Assembly (NCBI RefSeq): GCF_014197145.1
Contig: NZ_JACIEZ010000008.1
Coordinates: 62,001 to 126,000 of the forward strand
Length of the DNA stretch: 64,000 bases
Source of the DNA: Gellertiella hungarica
GTDB taxonomy: Bacteria > Pseudomonadota > Alphaproteobacteria > Rhizobiales > Rhizobiaceae
Direction: 5' to 3'
Below, piece after piece: positions 32,626-40,512 of this stretch; position 1 is the first letter of the stretch; the number at the start of each line of letters is the position of its first letter. The translations under genes were made by a program, and so were the position numbers. The notes under the pieces were generated by a model that worked only from the letters and a program-made list of their open reading frames with translations, was not told the origin of the DNA and searched no databases.

Positions 32626-35600
32626 TGGCTTACGAACACAAGAGCGGCCTTCCCTATGCTTTCGATCGCGCCGAAGGCCATGAGGAGCAGAAGGGGGTTA
32701 TCTTTTATGGCGAGCGCCCCTTGCTGCAAGGGGCGGAGCTGAACGAGGTGCAGAGCATCCTGCGGAGCAATATCCGCAGGGTTGGGAATGTCATCGTTCG
32801 GGATGGCACACGCATCGAGCGCGCAAGCGCCGCGGTTAATGTCGCAGCAGGGACTGTAACGCTTACGGGCGGAAAGATCTACGTTGCTGGTGACGTGTTC
32901 TCAGTCCAGGAAGCCGTATTGACCGGTGTTCCCATGACCGGTCGCCTCGAAATCGGCGTGCGCCTCACCACGACCTATCGCACCCACGAGGATGACCCCT
33001 CGCTTATGGGTCTTGTTCCCGGCTCGATAGCCGAGGGCGAGCCTGGAGCCGCACGCGAGATAGCAACGATTGTCTGGTCGCATTCCCTCGACGGCAAGCC
33101 CGGTATCTTCTACGCAGTCTACACCTTGGATGATGGCACCATCCTCGATCAGTCTGGTCCAGCCGTGCTGGCGCCCGCCATGCAGCTTGTTCAGGAGTAT
33201 GACCGTCCCAACGGAAACTACATCGTACGCGGCTGCCGGGTAACGGCGCTCGGCCTTGACGGCGGTGCCCAGCAGTTTTCCATTGAGCAGGGCGAGGCAA
33301 ACATCAGTGGCCTGAAACGGACCCGCTATGCGGCTCTGCGCCATGCCGAGCCGGAGGATTGGGATGAGCTTTCCATTCCGGGCGAAACGGTGACCTACCC
33401 TGGCGGTGCCAGCTATACGTTCACAGTGGACTTCCCCCCGATCGCGCAGGTGAACTCGATCCTTCTGACCAAGGAACGCACAGTGACGATCACCCGCGGC
33501 GCTATTGTAGGCGGTGTTGATGCTCTGCCCGATACCAGTGTGATCTCTGTTTCGCAGGTCAAGCAGGGGGGGACCATATTTGCCACCGGGACCTACCTGC
33601 TCCTGAACAACACCATCGACTGGAGCCCGGCGGGTGCAGAGCCTGCTGTCGGGTCGTCCTATGATGTTACCTATCGCTATCGGGCGTTGGTAACCCCGAC
33701 TGCCCAAACCTATAAAACCCTCACTGTTGCCGGCGGAGCGGCGGGTGGTGATATCATCGTTTCCTACACGGCGAAACTGCCTCGCATTGACCGTCTGTGC
33801 CTAAAGGATGATGGCAGCCCGGTCTACTTGAAGGGGATTTCCGCATGGAAGAATCCTCTGCCGCCGGCGGTTCCGTCCTCGCTCTTGAACCTTTGCCAGA
33901 TCCGGAACGACTGGATTAACAAGCCCGTCGTCAAAAATGACGGCACATTGTTCATGACCCGAGACCAGATGCAGACCTATTTCGACAAGATTGTCGATCT
34001 GGAGCGTCTGGTGGAGCTTGAGCGCCTGAAGTCGGGCATCGACCGGAAGGAGCCGGTGGCAAAGCTCGGCATGTTTGTCGATCCTTTCACGTCGGACTAT
34101 TACCGGGATGCAGGAGCAGCGCAGAACGGGGCTGTTGGCAAGGGCATGTTGACGCTCGCTGTAACTCCGACTTTTTACAAGGCCAACCTGGCCGCTCCGG
34201 TCAAGTTGGACCATGTCGAGGAGATCATCGCGCAGCAGCTCTTCAAGACCGGCTGCATCAAAGTGAACCCCTATGCCAACTTCACGCCGCTGCCCGGTCA
34301 GCTGAAGCTGGACCCGGCTGTAGATTTCTGGACCGTGTCACAGACGGAATGGACGTCTCCGGAAACGCGGGAATTCAACCGGGGTGAAGCTGAAGATGAA
34401 GACAGCCCCCTTCAGAAGGTCACAAGGACTACTCGTCTGGTGGATCAGCGGGAAGAGCAGGCAGATTTTCTGCGCCGCATTGACGTTGACTTCACGATAT
34501 CTGGCTTCGGTCCGGGAGAAGTACTCAAATCGCTGACCTTCGACGGAAAGAGCGTTAAACCGCCGGGAACACAGACGGCCAACGCCTCTGGTGTCATCAG
34601 CGGCACCTTCACTATTCCAGCAGCCATCACTGCCGGCACCAAGGTTGTGCAGGCTGTTGGCATGGGCAAAACGGTAGCGACGGCCATGTTTACCGGGCAG
34701 GGCACCATCGAGATCAACGTGATGCGCCGTATCACCACGATCGAGAACTGGACGGCGCCAGAGCCTGAGCCTGCGCCTGAACCGGAGCCTGGATCGCCTG
34801 CAACGCCGGCGCCGACCACGCCTACGCCAGTCTTCCGGGTTAAGACCGGAGGCGAGGCGCCAGACCCTCAGGCGCAAATGTTTGCAGTGCCGGAAGTGCG
34901 TCAGATCGTTGGTGTCGATTTCCATGTCTGCAAAGTCGGTTCACAAGCAAAGCGGCTGATCCTCGACCAGGTAACGATCGACAATGGCTACCCCACAACG
35001 GATATCGTTGCGCAGGCGGATATCCCGATGACGGGTGCCGTGGTCGGCTGGAAGTCGGGGCGCTACAAGCTCCCGGTCACCACCAGGCCGGAGGTCAATC
35101 ATGCCTTCGTGATCAAGACCGATGACAACACGCATTCGGTTTCGTTCGCGGCGCTGGGTGCCTATGACGCTTCGCTTCAGAAGTATGTCACCCAGCATCC
35201 CTATGTGGTCGGGCCGCGCTATGACTCTGTCAATGCGCAGACATGGACGGCGCATCAGAAGGAAGCGCTGGCCTTCAAGATTGTAGCAGCCAAGTACAAC
35301 GTCCTGACCAAGACGGTTGCCCTCGGCAGCTTCACCCTGGTCAACGCCTCTGACCTTCAGGTTCGGGCGTCTGTCGAGATCCCTGGTCCCGGCTGCAGCG
35401 TTGTCTTTGAAGTCGTGCGCCCCAACGGTACGGTTTACAAGCTGGCCGCTGGGCAGGTCCTGAAGCTGAACGAATTCCTGAATGAGACGGTGCAGCTGCG
35501 TGCCGTCCTCAAGGGCACTTCAAAGCTGTCTCCGATCCTCTTTGCTCCGGTGCAGCTCATTGCAGGCCGTGTCGAAACGACCTTCTCTTACATCACCCGC

Positions 35601-35876
35601 GCCTTCGACATCACCGGGGCTTCAAGGATCTCGGCCTACTTCAAGGCGTTCCTGCCTGCTGGGGCCACTGCCGTCATGCATTATTCGCTAGACGGCGGCG
35701 CCTGGAACTCCCTGCCCTTCGTCTCGGCCGAGCCACTCCAGTTCAACGGCTGGACGGAACGGAAGTTCGAAAAGGTCGGCGGCCTCGCCGGCTCCACTAT
35801 CAGGCTGAGGATTTCCGGGACGGGCGGGCCAGCGGCCCGTGTCATCTGCGGTGACTTCGGCGCTGGAGTATTCTAA
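32625..35876 (+). CDS. Large tail/baseplate fibre protein (DUF4815)
   Basis: A 1083-residue structural protein. The N-terminus (SGLPYAFDRAEGHEEQKGVIFYGERPLLQGAELNE) matches DUF4815, found in contractile-tail phages and tailocins. A repetitive Glu-Pro/Pro-Thr linker lies near residues 708-740. The C-terminal 100 residues form a beta-sandwich typical of receptor or sugar binding. It starts in the TAATG overlap with I. It probably decides or supports host attachment. Confidence 0.8.
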   Translation: MAYEHKSGLPYAFDRAEGHEEQKGVIFYGERPLLQGAELNEVQSILRSNIRRVGNVIVRDGTRIERASAAVNVAAGTVTLTGGKIYVAGDVFSVQEAVLTGVPMTGRLEIGVRLTTTYRTHEDDPSLMGLVPGSIAEGEPGAAREIATIVWSHSLDGKPGIFYAVYTLDDGTILDQSGPAVLAPAMQLVQEYDRPNGNYIVRGCRVTALGLDGGAQQFSIEQGEANISGLKRTRYAALRHAEPEDWDELSIPGETVTYPGGASYTFTVDFPPIAQVNSILLTKERTVTITRGAIVGGVDALPDTSVISVSQVKQGGTIFATGTYLLLNNTIDWSPAGAEPAVGSSYDVTYRYRALVTPTAQTYKTLTVAGGAAGGDIIVSYTAKLPRIDRLCLKDDGSPVYLKGISAWKNPLPPAVPSSLLNLCQIRNDWINKPVVKNDGTLFMTRDQMQTYFDKIVDLERLVELERLKSGIDRKEPVAKLGMFVDPFTSDYYRDAGAAQNGAVGKGMLTLAVTPTFYKANLAAPVKLDHVEEIIAQQLFKTGCIKVNPYANFTPLPGQLKLDPAVDFWTVSQTEWTSPETREFNRGEAEDEDSPLQKVTRTTRLVDQREEQADFLRRIDVDFTISGFGPGEVLKSLTFDGKSVKPPGTQTANASGVISGTFTIPAAITAGTKVVQAVGMGKTVATAMFTGQGTIEINVMRRITTIENWTAPEPEPAPEPEPGSPATPAPTTPTPVFRVKTGGEAPDPQAQMFAVPEVRQIVGVDFHVCKVGSQAKRLILDQVTIDNGYPTTDIVAQADIPMTGAVVGWKSGRYKLPVTTRPEVNHAFVIKTDDNTHSVSFAALGAYDASLQKYVTQHPYVVGPRYDSVNAQTWTAHQKEALAFKIVAAKYNVLTKTVALGSFTLVNASDLQVRASVEIPGPGCSVVFEVVRPNGTVYKLAAGQVLKLNEFLNETVQLRAVLKGTSKLSPILFAPVQLIAGRVETTFSYITRAFDITGASRISAYFKAFLPAGATAVMHYSLDGGAWNSLPFVSAEPLQFNGWTERKFEKVGGLAGSTIRLRISGTGGPAARVICGDFGAGVF

Positions 35877-35887
35877 GGGAATAGGCA

Positions 35888-37336
35888 ATGGCAACGACGA
35901 TGCACTATGGGCTAGTGAAGCCATCGACTGAGAAGTACGTCGATGAGGAGTTCTACCAGCTTCAGGATACCCTCGACACGCTGGATACCATCCTTCACGG
36001 GCTCGACCTTGAGATCGACGAGAAGGCGCCGGTCTCTCATGGGCATTCATTGGCGGATATCATCGGCCTCATCGACGCCTTGAACGGCAAGATGAGCGCC
36101 TCGATGACCTTCAAGCTCGACAGCTTGACGGATGTCGATGGTGCAGACGCGGCCCCGAACGGCTATATTCTCGTCAAGACCGCTGCTGGGTGGGTGCCCG
36201 CGTCGGCCGCGACGGCCATGGGAAACCACAACCACACCACCGCCCAGGTCAACGGACTTGATGCTGCGCTTGATGCCAAACTGGACGACTCCCAGCTTGA
36301 CACGGATGCAGCCATGACTGCCAACAGCGATGCGAAAATCGCGTCGCAGAAGGCGGTTCGGGCGGCATTGTCCGTTAAGCAGAACATCGCCGATCGAGGC
36401 CTTCTTTCCGGGTTCCGCAACAAGCTCATCAACGGCAACTTCGATTTCTGGCGACGCGGAGCTTCGCAGACTATTGCCGGGTACGGGTCCGCTGACCGAT
36501 GGAAAAGCAACTTCCTCAGTGTTACCCGAACTATTTCCCGCATGGCCTTCACGCCGGGGCAGACACTTGTTCCCGGAAACCCGGCCTGGAGCTTGCGTCA
36601 CTCAATTACGGCCGCAACGGTTGACTCGGCCGGCTTCTCGCAGACGGCCCAGTTGATTGAGGATGTCACAACGCTCTCGGGCAGACTTGTAACAGTCACT
36701 TTTTACGCAAAAGCCGATTTTGCGGGCCGCCCGATGTCTGTCGAACTGATGCAGTCGTTTGGCACAGGTGGCTCTCCGTCTGCTGCTGTGGCCGGGATCG
36801 GTGTAAACAAGTTTCTACTCACGACGGGTTGGGCAAAATACCAGTTCACCACGACAATTCCATCTGTCTCTGGGAAGACGATCGGAACTGGCCAGAATGA
36901 CTACCTGGCGCTGATTTTCTGGTTCAGCGCGGGCAGTGATTTCGATGCGCGGACGAATTCCCTGGGTAACCAGTCAGGGACTTTTGACATTGCGCATGTG
37001 TCGATTGTCGAAGGTGATGCGACGGGCGAAAGCGACCCCTTCAGCCCGCGTCACCCGCAACAGGAGTTGGCGCTTTGCCAGCGATACTTTCAGACGACCC
37101 GCATTGTGTTCTGGGGGAATGTTACCTCGGGTGCCAGCTACCGCGCATCGGGTTACTTGGAGACCGCGATGCGTGCCTATCCATCTCTTACCGCCACATC
37201 GACCGCAAACAGCAACTTCGGTTCGGGAACCACTGCCTCGGTGAACAGAGGAAATAATCTCACGGACATGCGCACCGCCACTGGCACGGGCGTCGGCTAC
37301 TATTACACCGATATTGACGCAGACGCGGAGATTTGA
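35888..37336 (+). CDS. Tail fibre protein with carbohydrate-binding-like C-terminal region
   Basis: A 482-residue fibre. The N-terminal 180 residues have fibre-type repeats with collagen-like collar words (GNHNHTTAQVNGLDAALDAKL and NSDAKIASQKAVRAALSVKQ). The C-terminal 300 residues begin RNKLINGNFDFWRRGAS, typical of carbohydrate-binding-like domains on rhizobial phage fibres. It is a candidate receptor-binding protein. Confidence 0.82.
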   Translation: MATTMHYGLVKPSTEKYVDEEFYQLQDTLDTLDTILHGLDLEIDEKAPVSHGHSLADIIGLIDALNGKMSASMTFKLDSLTDVDGADAAPNGYILVKTAAGWVPASAATAMGNHNHTTAQVNGLDAALDAKLDDSQLDTDAAMTANSDAKIASQKAVRAALSVKQNIADRGLLSGFRNKLINGNFDFWRRGASQTIAGYGSADRWKSNFLSVTRTISRMAFTPGQTLVPGNPAWSLRHSITAATVDSAGFSQTAQLIEDVTTLSGRLVTVTFYAKADFAGRPMSVELMQSFGTGGSPSAAVAGIGVNKFLLTTGWAKYQFTTTIPSVSGKTIGTGQNDYLALIFWFSAGSDFDARTNSLGNQSGTFDIAHVSIVEGDATGESDPFSPRHPQQELALCQRYFQTTRIVFWGNVTSGASYRASGYLETAMRAYPSLTATSTANSNFGSGTTASVNRGNNLTDMRTATGTGVGYYYTDIDADAEI

Positions 37337-37338
37337 GC

Positions 37339-37785
37339 ATGCGTGTGATTGGATACACTGAAGACGCTAACATCTGGGCAGAGATCGAAGGCAGGGAGAT
37401 GACGGTCCCTGACGATCCGGCGAACCGTCACCGGCAGATGATTGCGGAATGGGAGGCGGCAGGGAATACGATCCCGGCTTTCGTTCCACCACCGCTTCCG
37501 GTGCCCGAGGAGATCAGCGATCGGCAGTTCTTTCATGCCCTGGCAAAGGCGGGCCTCATCACCGAGGCCGAAGCACTGGCGGCAGTGAAGACCGGCGATA
37601 TGCCTGAGGCGATCAACGACTTCGTGAATACCCTTCCCGAGGACGATCGCTTCGACGCTCGCATGCTCCTCGAGGGCGCCACCATCTTCCGGCGCTCTCA
37701 TCCCCTTACAGCGGCATTCGGTGCCCTCTATGGGATGGAGCCATCGGATATCGACGATCTCTGGCGGGATGCAGCTTCATTGTAA
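37339..37785 (+). CDS. Putative tail-fibre-associated protein
   Basis: A 148-residue acidic protein (ISDRQFFHALAKAGLITEAEALAAVKTG...). An N-terminal 50-residue part resembles short fibre-tip or chaperone proteins. It starts two bases after the fibre stop and ends the second late unit. The name rests on position and on weak similarity of form. Confidence 0.6.
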   Translation: MRVIGYTEDANIWAEIEGREMTVPDDPANRHRQMIAEWEAAGNTIPAFVPPPLPVPEEISDRQFFHALAKAGLITEAEALAAVKTGDMPEAINDFVNTLPEDDRFDARMLLEGATIFRRSHPLTAAFGALYGMEPSDIDDLWRDAASL

Positions 37786-37861
37786 GCTCTGGCGCGCGAC
37801 TTGATTTTCGCGTCTGGAACGCGCATCTTTACGGCTGATTGAACTTGGCTTGAACCATTTG

Positions 37862-37910
37862 GGGCTGACAGCTGTCAGCCCTTTCTTTTTTCCATCATCC
37901 CTATCCTTGC
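37862..37910 (+). promoter_or_regulatory. Late promoter 3 with activator-type palindrome
   Basis: GGGCTGACAGCTGTCAGCCC (37862-37881) is fully palindromic. TTGC at 37907-37910 is at the same spacing as in the other copies, with TATCCT as a possible -10. It drives the sheath-to-D tail unit that starts at 37948, after a GCAGCAGGGATG leader. Confidence 0.78.
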
Positions 37911-37947
37911 TGACGACCCTTATTTCAAGCAGCAGCAGGGATGACCG

Positions 37948-39204
37948 ATGTCAGGGACCACGGATTTCGTCGGCGTACGCCGGTTCTCCAACCTCACAAG
38001 CACTGTCGCCAAGATCGATACCCGCGACTCGACCATTGTTGGTCTCGTCGCCCCGGCTCCACTGGCAGACAACACCGCCTTTCCGCTCAATGAGCCCGTC
38101 GCCCTCTCGCTCGACGACAGTGCACAGGTTGCTCTCCTGGGGGCCGGTATCGTGCGGGACGCCGTCGACCAGATGCTTTCGGAAGGCATCGTCACCGATG
38201 TCGCCTTCGTCCGCACCGCGCATTCGGTGCTCACCGACCCGCAGCTCAAGCTTGAGGCCGAAATCAACGGCATCGTCGGCAGCGCCGGCGCAAAGACCGG
38301 GGTATGGGCACTGCTGGACGCCAAGAGCGAAATCAAGCTGGAGCCGGGCTGCATCATCTCCCCCGGCTATATGTCTCATCGCATCGGCAATGCGGCCAAC
38401 CCGATCGTCGCGGCCGCCCGAACGGTTGCAGATCGTATCATCGACTGCATCGTGATCGCGGACACTCCTGCAACTTCGTCCGCGGCCGCCATGACCTGGG
38501 CCGAAGACTTTGCCGCGGCCTTGAATGTCATCGGCATTTATCCCGGTGGCATGGTGAACCTCGGTGCGGGCAATGTGGTCCGGCCGCTCTCCCCGCATGT
38601 TGCCGCAGCCATGGTCCGGCGCGACAAGGAGACTGGCGGACCCTACAAGGCGTTCTGGAACCGCTCGCTGCAGGGCGTGCTGGGCCCGTCTGTGCCGGTC
38701 GGGTACACGGACGGGGATATCAACTCGGAAGCCAACCAGCTTGCACAGGCCGGCGTCGGCTCGATCATCGAAGGCAACCTGCTTTGGGCTCCCTTCACCA
38801 CTGCCACGGACCCGACCGTCAAGTCCTGGCGTTCCATCAAGAAGATCCGCACCCGTCGGGCCGTCGAAAAAGCAATGCTTCGCCCGCTGCGCCAGTATGC
38901 GAGCGAGGACATCACGCCGCATATGGTGTCCCTGATCTATCGCGCAGCCGACCAGTTCCTTTCCGATCTGGTCACCCTCGGCGCAATCATTGACTATGAG
39001 CTGGTCTGGTCGAAGTCGATGAACCCGCCTTCGCTTCTCGAGGCGGGAGGCTTGAGGACAAAGATGCGCTGGGCCGAGACACCCGACCTTGTCGATCTCC
39101 AGCTCTATGACGAACCCATGCCGGAAGCATTCGACGTTCTCGAAGCGGCCATCGCCACCGCTCTCTCGCAGCTCGGTCTTCCGAACATTCGCGTAACCGC
39201 CTAA
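37948..39204 (+). CDS. FI: Contractile tail sheath protein (P2 FI-like)
   Basis: A 418-residue sheath subunit: STVAKIDTRDSTIVGLVAPAPLADN near the N-terminus and the C-terminal conserved block AETPDLVDLQLYDEPMPEAFDVLEAAI. Subunits contract around the tube to drive injection. It is the first gene of late unit 3. Confidence 0.92.
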   Translation: MSGTTDFVGVRRFSNLTSTVAKIDTRDSTIVGLVAPAPLADNTAFPLNEPVALSLDDSAQVALLGAGIVRDAVDQMLSEGIVTDVAFVRTAHSVLTDPQLKLEAEINGIVGSAGAKTGVWALLDAKSEIKLEPGCIISPGYMSHRIGNAANPIVAAARTVADRIIDCIVIADTPATSSAAAMTWAEDFAAALNVIGIYPGGMVNLGAGNVVRPLSPHVAAAMVRRDKETGGPYKAFWNRSLQGVLGPSVPVGYTDGDINSEANQLAQAGVGSIIEGNLLWAPFTTATDPTVKSWRSIKKIRTRRAVEKAMLRPLRQYASEDITPHMVSLIYRAADQFLSDLVTLGAIIDYELVWSKSMNPPSLLEAGGLRTKMRWAETPDLVDLQLYDEPMPEAFDVLEAAIATALSQLGLPNIRVTA

Positions 39205-39216
39205 AGGAGAAACGTC

Positions 39217-39762
39217 ATGGACCGCATCATTCGAGGCGCGAACTGGTACTGCAACGAGATCAACCAGCGCCTGCGCGTCGATGAGACGACGCTGCCCGAA
39301 CTCTCCCGCGAAATGATGAGCTTCGTCATGGGAGGTGGCTACTTCGCTATGGAGCTGCCGGCCGAGATCCAGCCGCTCACCTGCGAGCAGACGGTCAACG
39401 GCGTCCATGAAGATCTGAAGTCGCGGTTCGGCCGAGAGCCGGGGGACTGGACGACGGTTACCTACTACGAGAACCTCCTGAACGTTTTCCCGCAGTCGGC
39501 GAACGGAGAAGTCCAGGCCGGTGCAAAGCCCCAGTTGACCGGGCGCGTCGTGTTCCTGAAGGGGCTGCTCAACGGTTACGCCCAGGCAGGGGTGAAGGGC
39601 ATGAAGTCGAGCGGCGCGACCCGGCTGCGCTGGTCATCGATCGTGCTCTATCACGACATCTTCAACGGTAAGACCGTGCACAAGTTCGACCTTCAGAACA
39701 ACACCCTGATCATCGACGGCGTGAACTACACCGCAGAGCACAACCGCTTGATCGCCGCTTAA
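39217..39762 (+). CDS. FII: Major tail tube protein (P2 FII-like)
   Basis: A 181-residue tube subunit. It matches the FII family: IIRGANWYCNEINQRLRVDETTLPEL at the N-terminus and TRLRWSSIVLYHDIFNGKTVHKFD near the C-terminus. AAAGGAG precedes its ATG by six bases. It is followed by a hairpin that may separate its expression from downstream genes. Confidence 0.92.
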   Translation: MDRIIRGANWYCNEINQRLRVDETTLPELSREMMSFVMGGGYFAMELPAEIQPLTCEQTVNGVHEDLKSRFGREPGDWTTVTYYENLLNVFPQSANGEVQAGAKPQLTGRVVFLKGLLNGYAQAGVKGMKSSGATRLRWSSIVLYHDIFNGKTVHKFDLQNNTLIIDGVNYTAEHNRLIAA

Positions 39763-39802
39763 GCGAATACCTCGGCGCGCTCACCGACAGGCGCGAGATC
39801 CA

Positions 39803-39839
39803 GGCTGGCTGCAGCGGTGAGGCGGCCAGCCATTAGTTT
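39803..39839 (+). terminator. Attenuator-like hairpin after the tube gene
   Basis: A 7-bp stem (GGCTGGC / GCCAGCC) with a 15-base loop is followed by ATTAGTTTT. It lies 40 bases after the tube stop and before the assembly chaperone gene, where lowering expression would be useful. Confidence 0.55.
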
Positions 39840-39853
39840 TAGAGGCCTACACG

Positions 39854-40348
39854 ATGACTTCGAACCGTCCTCAAACTGCCGTCATTGCCACTCCGCAGTC
39901 GAAAGACGATCCCTTCGATGTCAAGATCGAGGAAATACCAATGCCGCCGGCCGACAAGTGGGAAGAGCTCGACAACAGCACTCCGACGAAGTCAACATTA
40001 GCCGACGTCACGCCGAAGGAGAATGATACTGCGGCCGGGGCAAGGCCCATCGCCAAGCTCAACTTCATTAAATCGATGGCGTCGGAGGTCCCTCTCGCCT
40101 TTCCCTTCGAGCATCCAGAATTCGGGGAAATTCATGCGATTGTCGTTCATCGCCTGACGGTGGGCCAGGTGGGGGACATCCTTGACGCCAGAGCGAAGGG
40201 CGCCCCCGATCTCTTCGACATCTATGCGGCAATGACAGGTCTCACACCGGAGGTGTTGCGTGGATTGGAAGCAAGCGATGGTGAACGCGTAACAGGAGCC
40301 TGTTTTGATTTTTTGCCCCCATTGTTGCGTCCGGCCCAAACGGGCTGA
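39854..40348 (+). CDS. E: Tail assembly chaperone E (unshifted product)
   Basis: A 164-residue protein. The first 70 residues are disordered and the folded part (EVPLAFPFEHPEFGEIHAIVVHRLTVGQVGDIL) is typical of tail assembly proteins such as P2 E and Mu gp41. A slippery heptamer T-TTT-TTG (40309-40315) near its 3' end allows a -1 shift to a longer product. It acts with the tape measure protein during tail assembly and is not usually in the virion. Confidence 0.82.
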   Translation: MTSNRPQTAVIATPQSKDDPFDVKIEEIPMPPADKWEELDNSTPTKSTLADVTPKENDTAAGARPIAKLNFIKSMASEVPLAFPFEHPEFGEIHAIVVHRLTVGQVGDILDARAKGAPDLFDIYAAMTGLTPEVLRGLEASDGERVTGACFDFLPPLLRPAQTG

Positions 40349-40512
40349 CGCGCGTCGCCATAGATCTGGGGGCATGGCGCGCGGTCATGGCGCGCGTATC
40401 GCACAGCTTCGCCACATCGCTTGACGCTCTCAGAGCAATGCCATGGGACGAGGCCTTGCGGTGGTACCCGGAGGCACAAGCGATCTATTCGGAAACTTGG
40501 GGTCGAAGATGA
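40315..40512 (+). CDS. E' extension read by -1 frameshift
   Basis: In the -1 frame after the slippery heptamer the sequence stays open for 65 codons (ASG..., then SHSFATSLDALRAMPWDEALRWYPEAQAIY), ending at TGA 40510-40512 and overlapping the tape-measure start. The C-terminal part has the Leu/Met-Trp pattern of P2 E' and GpE proteins. Fused to codons 1-154 of E it gives about 219 residues. There is no good independent start. Confidence 0.8.
   Translation, partial: APIVASGPNGLTRVAIDLGAWRAVMARVSHSFATSLDALRAMPWDEALRWYPEAQAIYSETWGRR

Noticed and set aside
32625-37785. An invertible tail-fibre segment with a Gin-type invertase
   Set aside because: No recombinase gene, no inverted crossover sites and no second set of fibre ends were seen.
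37951-39408. A 485-codon minus-strand frame across the tail sheath gene
   Set aside because: It is antisense to a confident sheath protein and has shadow-type composition.
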